Below, piece by piece: positions 15,978 through 24,390 of a stretch of DNA of 64,000 bases (position 1 is the first letter of the stretch; every line of letters begins with the position of its first letter). Origin of the DNA: JAWCQZ01 sp038869515 [NCBI: Halobacteria archaeon] (GTDB lineage: Archaea; Halobacteriota; Syntropharchaeia; JACQPP01); NCBI GenBank assembly GCA_038869515.1, contig JAWCQZ010000005.1, positions 62,001 through 126,000 of the forward strand, in the 5' to 3' direction. The notes under the pieces are model-generated. The model made no database searches, was not told the origin of the DNA, and saw only the letters and a program-made list of their open reading frames with translations. A program made the position numbers and the translations under genes.

Positions 15978-17111
15978 ATGCGCCTCTACGAGCACCAGGG
16001 GAAGGAGCTCTTCGCGAAATTCGGCATCCCGGTCCCCCGGGGCCGCATCGCCGCCACCCCCGAGGATGCGGAGCGGGTCTCCCGCGAAGTGGGCGGCGGC
16101 GCCGTGCTCAAGGCCCAGCTCCTGGTCGGCGGGCGTGGCAAGGCGGGCCTCATCCGACGGGTGAACTCGCCCGAGGAGGCCCGGAAGGTGGCGGCCGAAC
16201 TCCTGCAGAAGTGCCCCAAACTGCTGGTGGAGGAGTTGGCGCAAATCCAGAGGGAGCTCTACGTCGCCCTCCTCGTGGACCGCGACGCAAAGGAGGAAGT
16301 CCTCCTCGCGAGCGCCGCGGGGGGCGTGGAGGTCGAGGCGGCGGGCAAGAAGGTCATGCGGCGGGGGCTCGACCCGCACCTCGGGCTCCGGGAGTTCCAC
16401 GCGCGGGCCCTCGCCAAGAGGCTCGGCCTCGGGGGCGACGCCGCGGCCCAGTTCCCGAAGGTCCTCGGCGCCCTCCACCGGCTCTTCCGCGAACTCGACG
16501 GCGAACTCGCCGAAATCAACCCCCTCGCGGTGACCCCGAAGGGACTCGTCGCCCTCGATGCCCGCGTGATTCTCGACGACAACGCCGCATTCCGCCACCC
16601 GGACATCGCCGCCATCGCCCCGGCCGACGTCCTCTCCCCCCTGGAGATGCGGGCGAAGGAGCAGGGGCTCCAGTATGTCGAACTGGACGGCGAAATCGGC
16701 GTCGTCGGCAACGGCGCGGGGCTGGTCATGGCGACCCTGGACCTGGTGGACCACTTCGGCGGGCGGCCGGCCAACTTCTGCGACCTGGGTGGCGGGACGG
16801 GGGCGGACGTGACCGCCAGGGCGATAGACCTTGTCGTCTCCCACCAGAAGGTGAAGGTCCTCTTCGTGAACATCATGGCGGGGATCACCAGGTGCGACGA
16901 CGTGGCGAAGGGCATCCTGACGGTTCGGGACCGGATCAAGGTCCCCGCGGTGGTGCGGATGGTGGGGACGAACCAGGCGGAGGGGCGGAAAATCCTGGAG
17001 GGAGCGGGAATCACCGCGCTGGACAGCATGGACGAGGCGGCGAAGAGGGCGGTGGAGATGTGGAAGCCCGCGCTCGGTGCTCGCGCGGGCGTAAAAGATG
17101 GAGAGAAGTGA
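15978..17111 (+). CDS. sucC: Succinyl-CoA synthetase beta subunit
   Basis: The 377-residue ATP-grasp protein begins MRLYEHQGKELFAKFGIPVP, with KAQLLVGGRGKAGLI for nucleotide and CoA interaction, ELDGELAEINPLAVT for metal, and NFCDLGGGTGA in the ligase domain. With SucD it makes succinate and ATP from succinyl-CoA. The last dozen codons coincide with a dispersed 3'-end repeat, so the natural C-terminus has probably been replaced. sucD follows after 174 bp rather than a few bases. Confidence 0.93.
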   Translation: MRLYEHQGKELFAKFGIPVPRGRIAATPEDAERVSREVGGGAVLKAQLLVGGRGKAGLIRRVNSPEEARKVAAELLQKCPKLLVEELAQIQRELYVALLVDRDAKEEVLLASAAGGVEVEAAGKKVMRRGLDPHLGLREFHARALAKRLGLGGDAAAQFPKVLGALHRLFRELDGELAEINPLAVTPKGLVALDARVILDDNAAFRHPDIAAIAPADVLSPLEMRAKEQGLQYVELDGEIGVVGNGAGLVMATLDLVDHFGGRPANFCDLGGGTGADVTARAIDLVVSHQKVKVLFVNIMAGITRCDDVAKGILTVRDRIKVPAVVRMVGTNQAEGRKILEGAGITALDSMDEAAKRAVEMWKPALGARAGVKDGEK

Positions 17112-17139
17112 TATGACCGGCGATGGCCCCTGTCTGTCC
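17066..17139 (+). repeat. 3'-end repeat family, copy 1
   Basis: It begins with a hairpin, GCCCGCGC-TCGGTGCTC-GCGCGGGC, then AGAGAAGTGATATG and GATGGCCCCTGTCTGTC. It covers the end and stop codon of sucC. Copies with the same order lie near 23.1 kb (inverted) and 49.2 kb. Confidence 0.7.
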
Positions 17140-17285
17140 GCAGATGGGCATCTCATCGCCTCCGCCGGCATAGACTGTTCCGGATGGGGAGTCGGGGGCG
17201 AAGGCATGGGGCAGGTGGGTGGGCACGGCAGAAACGCCGGTCGTCATCTCAATCTTTTCGCGCACTTCGGAGGGCGCTCTGCGCC

Positions 17286-18161
17286 ATGAGCATCCTCATC
17301 GACGAGAAAGTGAAGGTCGTCGTCCAGGGAATCACCGGCTACCAGGGCAAATTCCACGCCGCCCGCATGAAGGAGTACGGCACGAAGGTCGTCGCCGGAG
17401 TCACCCCCGGCAAGGGGGGCACCGACGTGGAGGGCGTTCCGGTCTTCGACACGGTGGAGGAGGCGGTCGAAAAGACGGGGGCCACCGCCTCCATCATCTT
17501 CGTCCCCGCCCCTTTCGCCCGCGAGGCGGGCCTCGAGGCGATGGAGGCGGGCCTCGACCCGGTGGTGGTCATCACCGAGGGGCTCCCGGTCCACGACAGC
17601 CTCCTGCTGGTGGCCGAGGCGCGGCGGCGCGGCGTCTCGCTCGTCGGCCCCAACACCCCCGGCCTGGTCTCCTCCGGCAAGGCGAAGATGGGCATCATGC
17701 CGAACCACCTCTACAAGCCGGGCCCTGTGGGGGTGGTCTCGAAGAGCGGGACGTTGACCTACGAGGTCGCCTCGGTCCTCGGCTCGGCGGGCCTGGGGAT
17801 GACCACCTGCGTGGGCATCGGCGGCGACCCGGTCACCGGCGTCGGCTACCTGGATGTCCTGAAGGGGTTCGAGAGGGACCCGGAGACCCGCGCGGCGGTC
17901 CTCATCGGCGAGATCGGCGGCCGGGCGGAGGAGACCGCGGCGAAGCAGGTGAAGCGGATGAAGAAGCCGGTGGTCGCCTACATCGCGGGCCGGACCGCGC
18001 CCCCCGGGAAGAAGATGGGGCACGCCGGGGCCATCGTCGGGGGGAAGACCGGGACGGCGTCCAGCAAGATGGAGGCGCTCCAGGCGGCGGGGGCCCGCGT
18101 GGCCGAGACCCCGTCCCAAATCGGGACGCTCGCGAAACAGGCGCTATCGGGTCAGCCGTAG
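17286..18161 (+). CDS. sucD: Succinyl-CoA synthetase alpha subunit
   Basis: The 291-residue protein has the CoA-binding [11 protein letters not shown] near residue 15, [19 protein letters not shown], and the phosphorylated His in [11 protein letters not shown]. It forms the succinyl-CoA synthetase heteromer with SucC. The ATG before [14 protein letters not shown] gives the family start. Upstream in-frame codons are low-complexity and are excluded. The 3' end overlaps an antisense, frameshifted gene by 18 bp. Confidence 0.93.
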   Translation: MSILIDEKVKVVVQGITGYQGKFHAARMKEYGTKVVAGVTPGKGGTDVEGVPVFDTVEEAVEKTGATASIIFVPAPFAREAGLEAMEAGLDPVVVITEGLPVHDSLLLVAEARRRGVSLVGPNTPGLVSSGKAKMGIMPNHLYKPGPVGVVSKSGTLTYEVASVLGSAGLGMTTCVGIGGDPVTGVGYLDVLKGFERDPETRAAVLIGEIGGRAEETAAKQVKRMKKPVVAYIAGRTAPPGKKMGHAGAIVGGKTGTASSKMEALQAAGARVAETPSQIGTLAKQALSGQP

Positions 18162-18465
18162 CCCCGGGACCAGCATCGGGACGCGTTGCTTGAATCCGGC
18201 GCACTCGGGCAGGTGCTTCGTGAGCAACTCCTCCTCGGCGCGGGCGCGCAGATCGCAGATAGTGCACCGGGGCGAGGGGCGCGACCCACACCGGGAACGG
18301 CCACGACGGGAGAAGGAGTCCCGCCTTGGTCTGGGTCTGGAGCCAGGTGGTCGGGCGCTCGATGACGGGCGGGCGGTCGCGCAGCTGCCGTCGCGCCGAC
18401 CAGCCCACGGCGACCGGGGTCGCCGCGACGCCCCCGAGAACGAGCCCTTCCGGCGGGGAGGCCAC
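18144..18465 (-). pseudogene. Frameshifted small CxxC/HxxxC protein gene
   Basis: A leaderless GTG with a TTTAAA box about 22 bp upstream opens a frame starting MASPPEGLVLGGVAATPVAV and running to WPFPVWVAPLAP. Shifting by one base at the CCCCGGTGC position continues as CTICDLRARAEEELLTKHL then PEC and ends GLRLTR. The joined product of about 106 residues has one Cys2-His-Cys zinc knuckle. The break could be a real mutation or a base-call error. The unshifted frame runs on antisense through sucD. Confidence 0.5.
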
Positions 18466-18483
18466 ACGACCCGGGGCCAGCAG

Positions 18484-18493
18484 ACTTTAAATC
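18484..18493. promoter_or_regulatory. Bidirectional TATA box
   Basis: ACTTTAAATC, with a palindromic TTTAAA, lies 22-28 bp from the sdhC ATG on one side and from the GTG of the minus-strand zinc-knuckle gene on the other. Confidence 0.6.
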
Positions 18494-18512
18494 CCCCCGC
18501 CCACCGGGAAAG

Positions 18513-19010
18513 ATGCGAAAAGAGGTCGAGTCCCTCCTCGACTCCACCGTCGAAAAAGCCGAGAAAACGGTGGACCGGGCCGCCGACATGGCGGAGCGCG
18601 AAGGGCTCCGCCTCGTGGCCTTCGGCAAGCGGTTCCTCGCTCCGGCGCGCCAGCAGCCCGGCCTCCTCGCCCACGTCCTCCACCGGGCCACGGGGGTCTT
18701 CATCCTCCTCTACCTCTTCATTCACATCGCCACGGTCGCCAACGCCAACTTCGACCACCGCTCCTTCGACGAACTGATGCGCATCCTCGTGAGCCCGCCC
18801 TTCCTCCTCTTCTCCTGGGTCCTGTTCGTCGTCATCGTCTACCACGCCGCGAACGGCATCCGCATCACCCTCTTCGACGCGGGTGTCGGCACGGCCCGCC
18901 AGAAGGGGCTATTCCTCGGCGTCGCCTCCGTGACCCTGCTGTTCGCCATGTGGTCGGGCTACCAGTTCCTGCCGTTGATTTTCGAGCGCCTCCGAAGTGG
19001 AGGCCCGTAG
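18513..19010 (+). CDS. sdhC: Succinate dehydrogenase cytochrome b subunit
   Basis: The 165-residue protein has a charged N-terminal helix of about 50 residues, then HRATGVFILLYLFIHIATV, SPPFLLFSWVLFVVIVYHAANGIR and a third hydrophobic segment GVASVTLLFAMWSGYQF. The conserved HRxTG and the His in VYHAANGIR are candidate heme ligands. It anchors the catalytic SdhAB dimer to the membrane and passes electrons to quinone. It is the first gene of sdhCDAB and has its own TATA box. Confidence 0.88.
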   Translation: MRKEVESLLDSTVEKAEKTVDRAADMAEREGLRLVAFGKRFLAPARQQPGLLAHVLHRATGVFILLYLFIHIATVANANFDHRSFDELMRILVSPPFLLFSWVLFVVIVYHAANGIRITLFDAGVGTARQKGLFLGVASVTLLFAMWSGYQFLPLIFERLRSGGP

Positions 19011-19430
19011 ATGGCGGCCGAGATTCCGCCCCGGAAGACCTACGGCCAGCCCACCCCGGAGGACCGCCACCTCCACCGCGGGAGCGGCGCGGCCGCCTGG
19101 CTCTTCCAGCGGGTCTCAGGCATCGCCCTCATCGGCCTCGTGGGACTCCACTTCTGGCTCGTCCACTTCGCGGACCTGGAGGGGGCGTGGTCGGTGAAGG
19201 CGATCGCCGACATGCACATCAAGCAGTTGAGCATCCTCGCGGTGGACTACGCCCTGCTCGGGTTCGCCCTCGCCCACGGCCTCAGCGGGGTGCGGAACAT
19301 CCTGGTCGACATGAAACTCTGGCCCGGGGGGGAGAGGACCATCCGGGACGCCCTCTCCGCCGTGGGCATCGCCACCTTCGTCTACGGGACCTTCGCCTTC
19401 TGGCCCTTTCTCACCTACGCGGGGCCGTGA
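19011..19430 (+). CDS. sdhD: Succinate dehydrogenase membrane anchor subunit
   Basis: The 139-residue protein has three membrane segments, with FQRVSGIALIGLVGLHFW in the first and FALAHGLSGVRNILVDM in the second. The paired His residues fit heme b ligation. It starts on the base after the sdhC stop and ends 4 bp before sdhA, so translation is probably coupled. Confidence 0.87.
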   Translation: MAAEIPPRKTYGQPTPEDRHLHRGSGAAAWLFQRVSGIALIGLVGLHFWLVHFADLEGAWSVKAIADMHIKQLSILAVDYALLGFALAHGLSGVRNILVDMKLWPGGERTIRDALSAVGIATFVYGTFAFWPFLTYAGP

Positions 19431-19434
19431 CGCC

Positions 19435-21201
19435 ATGACTCTTGGAACCGTCACGACTCACAAGACCCAACTCCTCATCATCGGCGGGGGACTCGCCGGA
19501 TGCCGCGCCGCGGTCGCCGCCCACGACGCAGGGGTGAAAGTCGCGCTGCTGAGCCGGGTCCACCCCGTCCGGAGCCACAGCGGCGCGGCGCAGGGGGGCA
19601 TCAACGCCGCCCTCCGGAACGCCGACCCCAAGGACTCCCCGGACGAGCACTCCTTCTTCACCATCAAGGGCTCCGACTACCTCGCCGACCAGGACGCGGT
19701 GGAGGTCATGTGCAACGACGCCATTCTGCGCACCTATGAGATGGAGCACTGGGGCGTCCCCTTCAGCCGGACGGAGGACGGGAGGGTCGCCCAGCGCCCG
19801 TTCGGGGGCGCCGGATTCCCCCGGACCTGCTACGCGGCAGACCGGACCGGCCAGGTTCTCATGCACACCCTCTTCGAGCAGTGCTGGAAGCGCTCCATCC
19901 CGGTCTTCGAGGAGTACCACGTCCTCGACCTCGTGGTGGAGGGCAGCGACGGCCAGCCCGCCACCGGGGGGCCTCCCGGCCGCGGGGGAGTGGTGAAGGG
20001 GAGGTGCCGCGGCGCGCTCGCGCTGAACCTCCTGGAGGGGCGCGTGGAGGCGTTCGAGGCGCAGGCGACGCTCCTCGCCACCGGCGGCGCGGGGCGTGTC
20101 TACCGGAAGACCACCAACGCCCACATCAACACCGGCCTCGGCATGGCGCTCGCCTACCGCCACGGGGTCCCTCTGGAGGACATGGAGTTCGTCCAGTTCC
20201 ACCCGACGACCCTCTACGGGACCAACATCCTCATGTCGGAGGGGGCGCGGGCCGAGGGGGGCTACCTGAAGAACCGGCACGGCGAGCGCTTCATGGACAA
20301 GTACGCCCCCAACTTCCGCGAACTCGCCCCCCGCGACATCGTGGCCCGCTCCATCCAGACCGAAATCAACGAGGGGCGGGGCTTCCAGGACGCCTTCGTC
20401 CACCTCGAACTGATGCACCTCGGGCGGGCGCGCATCGAGGAGCGCCTCCCGGGCATCCGGGACCTCGCCATCCACTTCGCGGGGGTGGATCCCGTCGACG
20501 GGCCCGTCCCCATCCAGCCGGGCCAGCACTACACGATGGGCGGCGTCCCGACCGACGTGGACGGCCGCACCCCGATGGAGGGGCTCTTCGCCGCGGGCGA
20601 GTGCGCCTGCGTCTCGGTCCACGGGGCGAACCGGCTCGGCGGGAACTCCCTGCTGGAGACCATCGTCTTCGGGGCGCGGGCGGGGGCGGCCGCGGCCGGA
20701 TACATCCAAGAAAAGGCGCCCGAGGGGAACGGGAAAGCCTTCGAGGCGACCCGGAAGCGGTTCGAGGAGCGGCTCGCCCTCCTGCAGAAGGGGGGCGCCG
20801 GCGAGGACTACTGGCGCATCAAGCAGGAGCTCTACTCCTTCATGGACGAGGAGGTGGGGGTCTTCCGGGACGCCGCCGCCATGACCCGGGCGCTGGGCCG
20901 CATCCGGGACCTGAAGGAGCGGTTCCGGGGGGTGCGGCTGCGCCGGAAGGGGCTTCGCTACAACCTCGACCTGGTGCACGTCCTCGAACTGGAAGGCATT
21001 CTCGACCTCGCCGAGGTCGTGACCGCGGGGGCCCTCGCCCGGAAGGAGTCGCGGGGCGGCCACGCCCGGACCGACTTCAAGAGCCGGGACGACCCAAATT
21101 GGTTGAGACACACCTTTGCATACCGCACGCCTGATGGACCCAAATTTGACTATGGACCGGTGGTGATCACAAAATGGCAACCACAAGAGCGGAAGTACTG
21201 A
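19435..21201 (+). CDS. sdhA: Succinate dehydrogenase flavoprotein subunit
   Basis: The 588-residue protein has the FAD-binding IIGGGLAGCRAAV, the covalent-FAD His in RSHSGAAQGGI near residue 47, and substrate-site residues in VQFHPT and VHGANRLGGNSL. The last 36 codons (from about 21096) are AT-rich and use different codons, although the protein (HTFAYRTPDGPKFDYGP and on) is a normal SdhA C-terminus. A second, GC-rich version of the same tail lies just downstream of a repeat element. The 3' end has therefore probably been replaced by foreign DNA. Confidence 0.95.
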   Translation: MTLGTVTTHKTQLLIIGGGLAGCRAAVAAHDAGVKVALLSRVHPVRSHSGAAQGGINAALRNADPKDSPDEHSFFTIKGSDYLADQDAVEVMCNDAILRTYEMEHWGVPFSRTEDGRVAQRPFGGAGFPRTCYAADRTGQVLMHTLFEQCWKRSIPVFEEYHVLDLVVEGSDGQPATGGPPGRGGVVKGRCRGALALNLLEGRVEAFEAQATLLATGGAGRVYRKTTNAHINTGLGMALAYRHGVPLEDMEFVQFHPTTLYGTNILMSEGARAEGGYLKNRHGERFMDKYAPNFRELAPRDIVARSIQTEINEGRGFQDAFVHLELMHLGRARIEERLPGIRDLAIHFAGVDPVDGPVPIQPGQHYTMGGVPTDVDGRTPMEGLFAAGECACVSVHGANRLGGNSLLETIVFGARAGAAAAGYIQEKAPEGNGKAFEATRKRFEERLALLQKGGAGEDYWRIKQELYSFMDEEVGVFRDAAAMTRALGRIRDLKERFRGVRLRRKGLRYNLDLVHVLELEGILDLAEVVTAGALARKESRGGHARTDFKSRDDPNWLRHTFAYRTPDGPKFDYGPVVITKWQPQERKY

Positions 21202-21209
21202 CGGTTTCC

Positions 21210-21278
21210 GGGGGGAGGGGGGCGGGCCTGTGGACGGGGGGAGGGGGGCTATGCCCCCCTCCCCCCGGCGACAGTGGG
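21210..21278 (+). repeat. GC-rich hairpin element, copy B
   Basis: It begins GGGGGGAGGGGGGCGGGCCT, continues GTGGACGGGG, has a hairpin GGGGGGC-TAT-GCCCCCC, and ends CCGGCGACAGTGG. It lies between the current sdhA stop codon and a displaced copy of the sdhA tail. Confidence 0.7.
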
Positions 21279-21371
21279 CACACCTTCGCCTACCGGACTC
21301 CGGAGGGGCCGAGGCTCGAATACGGGCCGGTGGTCAAGACCCGGTGGGAACTGCAGGAGAGGAAGCATTAA
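21279..21371 (+). pseudogene. Displaced native tail of sdhA
   Basis: The 30 codons after the repeat read HTFAYRTPEGPRLEYGPVV, then KTRWELQERKH and a stop. They match the last 30 residues of the present SdhA (HTFAYRTPDGPKFDYGPVV, ITKWQPQERKY) but use GC-rich codons like the rest of the operon. It has no start of its own and is best read as the original sdhA 3' end cut off by an insertion. Confidence 0.8.
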
Positions 21372-21393
21372 TGGAGGAATTCTCCGCTTAATC

Positions 21394-22155
21394 ATGGCCG
21401 AGGCCATGGCCCCCCGCAACGAGACCCCCGCTCCACCGCTGCGGAACCTCAAAGCGACCCTGAAACTCTTCCGCTTCGAGCCCGGGGTCGAGACGGAGCC
21501 GAAGTTCTCTCACCACGACGTCGAGATGGAGGCCCGGACCACGGTGCTGGAGGCGCTGCTCCATGTCATGGACACCCAGGACGGCTCGCTCGCGGTCCGC
21601 TACTCCTGCCGCCACGCCGTCTGCGGCTCCTGCGCCATGAACATCAACGGCCGCAACCGGCTGGCCTGCCAGGCCCCCCTGTCGGAGCTGGGGCCCGAGG
21701 TCACCGTGATGCCCCTGACCGGCCTGCCGGTCGTCCGCGACCTGGTGTGCGACATGGGGAACTTCTTCAAGAAGTTCGAGTCGGTGAAGCCCTGGCTCAT
21801 CGAGAAGGCGCCGCCCCCGGAGAAGGAACGCCTCCAGAGCCCGAAGGAGCGGAAGCGCATCGAGCACGAGGTCACCTGCATCATGTGCGGCTGCTGCGAG
21901 GGCTCCTGCCCGGTCCTCTGGGGGAACGAGAACTACCTCGGGCCCGCCGCCATCGCCAAGGCGTGGAGGTTCATCGGGGACTCCCGGGACGGGAACGTGA
22001 AGGAGCGGCTGGCGGTCCTCGACAGCGAGTATGGCGTCTGGAGGTGCAGGACCGCGTTCGGGTGCGTGGAGTCGTGCCCGCGGGGGATTCCGTTGACGGA
22101 GAGCATTGAGAGGACGCGGAGAAGGATTCTGAAATACAAGTTGACGGGGAAGTAG
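21394..22155 (+). CDS. sdhB: Succinate dehydrogenase iron-sulfur subunit
   Basis: The 253-residue protein has the [2Fe-2S] ligands in CRHAVCGSCAMNI and a later RNRLAC, the [4Fe-4S] ligands in CIMCGCCEGSCPV, and the third-cluster cysteines in CRTAFGCVESCPRGI. It carries electrons from SdhA flavin to the SdhCD quinone site. The ATG before AEAMAPRNETP is chosen; a GGAGGA stretch lies about 18 bp upstream. The sequence between sdhA and sdhB contains the repeat and the displaced sdhA tail. Confidence 0.93.
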   Translation: MAEAMAPRNETPAPPLRNLKATLKLFRFEPGVETEPKFSHHDVEMEARTTVLEALLHVMDTQDGSLAVRYSCRHAVCGSCAMNINGRNRLACQAPLSELGPEVTVMPLTGLPVVRDLVCDMGNFFKKFESVKPWLIEKAPPPEKERLQSPKERKRIEHEVTCIMCGCCEGSCPVLWGNENYLGPAAIAKAWRFIGDSRDGNVKERLAVLDSEYGVWRCRTAFGCVESCPRGIPLTESIERTRRRILKYKLTGK

Positions 22156-22638
22156 TGGCGCTTCTGCAAAATTCACCGACGTGTCTCTCTGCGCCCGCGC
22201 ATGTTTCCGATTTCGAAATGGCGACTGTTGCAAAAGCAAGGGCCGCCGCGCGAAGATGCGCGTAGGCGGCAGTTGTGTGAAGCGAATTTCGCGCTCGCTG
22301 CGCTCGCGCGAAATTCGCCAATACCCCGGCCTGAAGGCCGGGGCGTCTTTTCAGGACGGGTCCCAGGCCGGGGCGCTTCGGCGCAAGGGCTCCGAGCGCC
22401 GACCGAGTTATGCTGCCCGCCGGCTCCTCCCCGGTCTGAAGCCCGGGGCGTCCGCCGGCGGGACCTTGGGGAATTTGCGCGCAGCGCAAATTCCCGTGAT
22501 GGGCGCGAGCCCCGCGAGCGCTCATCACAGCCGCCGACGAGCCCGAGCGACCGAAGGGAGCGAGGGCGAGTAGCGCATCGAGCGCGCGGCCCGGCGAGAG
22601 ACCCCGCACAGCCCCGATGGAGGGTGCATTAGGAACCA
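22156..22638 (+). other. Non-coding region with stacked palindromes
   Basis: No convincing gene is seen. Four strong inverted repeats are present: GCGAATTTCGCG with its complement (22282-22318); CCCCGGCCTGAAGGCCGGGG (22324-22343) followed by CGTCTTTT, which looks like an intrinsic terminator; a second CCCCGG..CTGAAG..CCGGGG hairpin (22429-22448); and GGGAATTTGCGC with its complement (22469-22495). The repeated CTGAAG-loop hairpins recall ends of IS200/IS605-type elements, but no tnpA or tnpB is visible. Confidence 0.5.
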
Positions 22639-22950
22639 ATGGACCGCGACCGCCTCACCAAGCACACCGAGCAGTTCCTCGCCGCGTGGAACGCGCAGGA
22701 GGTCGAGCGGCTCCTGTCGTTCTACACCGAGGACTGCCACTACCAGGACCCGAATACCCGGGGCCCCATCGTGGGCCACGAGAAGTTCCGCCGCTACCTC
22801 ACGAAACTGTTCCAGGGCTGGTTAATGCACTGGTCCCTCAAGGAGGCCCGCCCGTTCGGGGCCGGCAGCGGCGGGGCGTTCCTGTGGCACGCGGAGGTCA
22901 GCCGGAACGAGGTCTATTTTGATAGGATGGCGGTGTTTGGAAGCAAGTGA
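22639..22950 (+). CDS. NTF2/SnoaL-like protein
   Basis: The 103-residue protein has the cone-shaped NTF2-like pattern: LTKHTEQFLAAWNAQEVERL, LLSFYTEDCHYQDPNTRGPI, GHEKFRRYLTKLF, then strands ending VSRNEVYFDRMAVFGSK. SnoaL-like proteins are often small isomerases, hydrolases or ligand-binding proteins. The substrate is unknown. Confidence 0.7.
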   Translation: MDRDRLTKHTEQFLAAWNAQEVERLLSFYTEDCHYQDPNTRGPIVGHEKFRRYLTKLFQGWLMHWSLKEARPFGAGSGGAFLWHAEVSRNEVYFDRMAVFGSK

Positions 22951-23060
22951 GGGCCAGCCATTCAAGCATCCCTTGTACGCTCGCGCGCGGGCCATCCGGG
23001 CTCGCTACTCGCGCGGGGCGCGAGGATTTCCCCGGGCCCGTGCGCTCGCTGAAACCCAAT

Positions 23061-23132
23061 GATAGACAGGGGCTATCGTTTCATATCGCTTCTCTGTGCC
23101 TTCTACGCCCGCGCGAGCACCGAGCGCGGGCT
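23061..23132 (-). repeat. 3'-end repeat family, copy 2
   Basis: On the minus strand it begins immediately at the stop codon of the amidohydrolase gene with GCCCGCGC-TCGGTGCTC-GCGCGGGC, followed by CAGAGAAGCGATATG and CGATAGCCCCTGTCTATC. The hairpin arms and loop are identical to copy 1. Confidence 0.72.
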
Positions 23133-24012
23133 ACCACACCTTCTCCAGCCACCTCTCCGCATTCCCCCTCGCCACCATCTCGACCGTCTCCGGTTTCAGG
23201 TGCTTCTCGAAGAACTTCACGAACTCCCCCGCGCTCACCGGCAGCCCCTCGGTCCCGAGCAGAATCTTCTCCCGATGCTTCTCGATGAACTCCATGTAGG
23301 AGGCGGTCTTCTCCTTCATCACCGGCATCAGGGAGGAGACGTCGGAGTAGAGGTTCTCGTACTTCTCCAGCATCGGCCCCATCAGCGGCCGCGCATACCC
23401 GAAGTGGGGGATGTCGAGGTGGAGGTTCGGGTGGGCGTCGAGGACCTCCTTCATCAAATCGGAGTTCCGCCGCAGGTCCACGTGGCAGAGGACCGGCATG
23501 TCGCGGGCCGCGGCGAAGTCGAAGAGGCGGCGGACACTCGCGCGGTATTCGTCGCGCCCCATCCCGAGGACCTCCGGGTAGCCCTTCATGCCCGCGTCGT
23601 CGTAGTCGGGGATGTAGAAGGTCTTGATGCCCGCGAAGCCCTGCTTGCGGTAGGCTTCGAGCCGCCTTTCGTCCAGGGTGCGGAAGTCGCGGTCGTCGAT
23701 GAAGGGGATGGTCTTCCGGTCCATCCCGGCGCCGCGCCACCAGCGGGCGAAGGAGCCGGCCAGGTCGTAGGTCCCCGCCCTGTCGGCGAACGCCTCCGCC
23801 TCCTCGCCGGCGTTCTTCGCGAGGGCCTTGAAGTGGTTCCCGACGAAGGACTTGGCCATGTTGGGGACCATGTGCTGGATTTCGCGGTACTTCAGGCCGG
23901 GGCTCGAGAAGACGAGCAGCACCGCACGGTCGAGGGTCTCGAGGTGCTGGCGGTAGACCGCGAGGTATTCGGGGACCGCGATGAAGTGGAAGTGGACGTC
24001 CACGAGGCCCAT
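23131..24012 (-). CDS. Amidohydrolase-2 family protein
   Basis: This 293-residue TIM-barrel metal hydrolase has HFHF at residues 7-10 (the HxH metal site), a mid His in VLCHVDLRRNSD, His in LDIPHFGYARP, and the C-terminal GTEGLP and RGNAERWLEKV typical of the family. Members are decarboxylases or hydrolases; the substrate cannot be told. A CCTTAAGT box about 25 bp before the ATG supports a leaderless start. A dispersed repeat begins at its stop codon. Confidence 0.8.
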   Translation of the reverse strand: MGLVDVHFHFIAVPEYLAVYRQHLETLDRAVLLVFSSPGLKYREIQHMVPNMAKSFVGNHFKALAKNAGEEAEAFADRAGTYDLAGSFARWWRGAGMDRKTIPFIDDRDFRTLDERRLEAYRKQGFAGIKTFYIPDYDDAGMKGYPEVLGMGRDEYRASVRRLFDFAAARDMPVLCHVDLRRNSDLMKEVLDAHPNLHLDIPHFGYARPLMGPMLEKYENLYSDVSSLMPVMKEKTASYMEFIEKHREKILLGTEGLPVSAGEFVKFFEKHLKPETVEMVARGNAERWLEKVW

Positions 24013-24062
24013 GGGGGCCCGGAGGGGGGCCGGGACTTAAGGCAACCGGCGGCCCGCGCGCC

Positions 24063-24335
24063 CTATCGCCCGGGGAGGAGGAGGAAGACCAGCACCAGGC
24101 TCACGCCGAAGCCGAGCAGCAGGATGAACCAGTAGAGCATGACCCGCTTCTCGATGGCCTCCATGGAGTTCCTCGTCCCGGCCAGGAACTTCTCGGGGTC
24201 GCCCAGGAAGGTGGTGCGGCACATCGGGGCGCAGAAGTAGAAGGTGGTCCCCGGGCGGCCCACGTTCCCCCCGTCCACCGTGAAGGTCTCGCCGGAGGCG
24301 GGAATCTCCATGCCGCAGACCGGGTCCTTGACCAT
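24063..24335 (-). CDS. YHS-domain membrane protein
   Basis: The 90-residue protein has an N-terminal YHS-type motif, KDPVCGMEIP, with further Cys in FYFCAPMCRTTFLGDPEKFL, then one membrane segment (MLYWFILLLGFGVSLVLVFL). YHS domains are found in metal-handling proteins such as copper ATPases, so a metal role is possible. A CTTTTATC box about 25 bp before the start supports it. Confidence 0.72.
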   Translation of the reverse strand: MVKDPVCGMEIPASGETFTVDGGNVGRPGTTFYFCAPMCRTTFLGDPEKFLAGTRNSMEAIEKRVMLYWFILLLGFGVSLVLVFLLLPGR

Positions 24336-24390
24336 CGGGGAGGTGGACGGGACGGCGATAAAAGCGTATCTCGAATCGGGAATGGGGGGG

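Noticed and set aside
17112-17285. A possible small gene between sucC and sucD
   Set aside because: The short frame beginning [10 protein letters not shown] has no family signature and covers part of a repeat; no promoter is seen.
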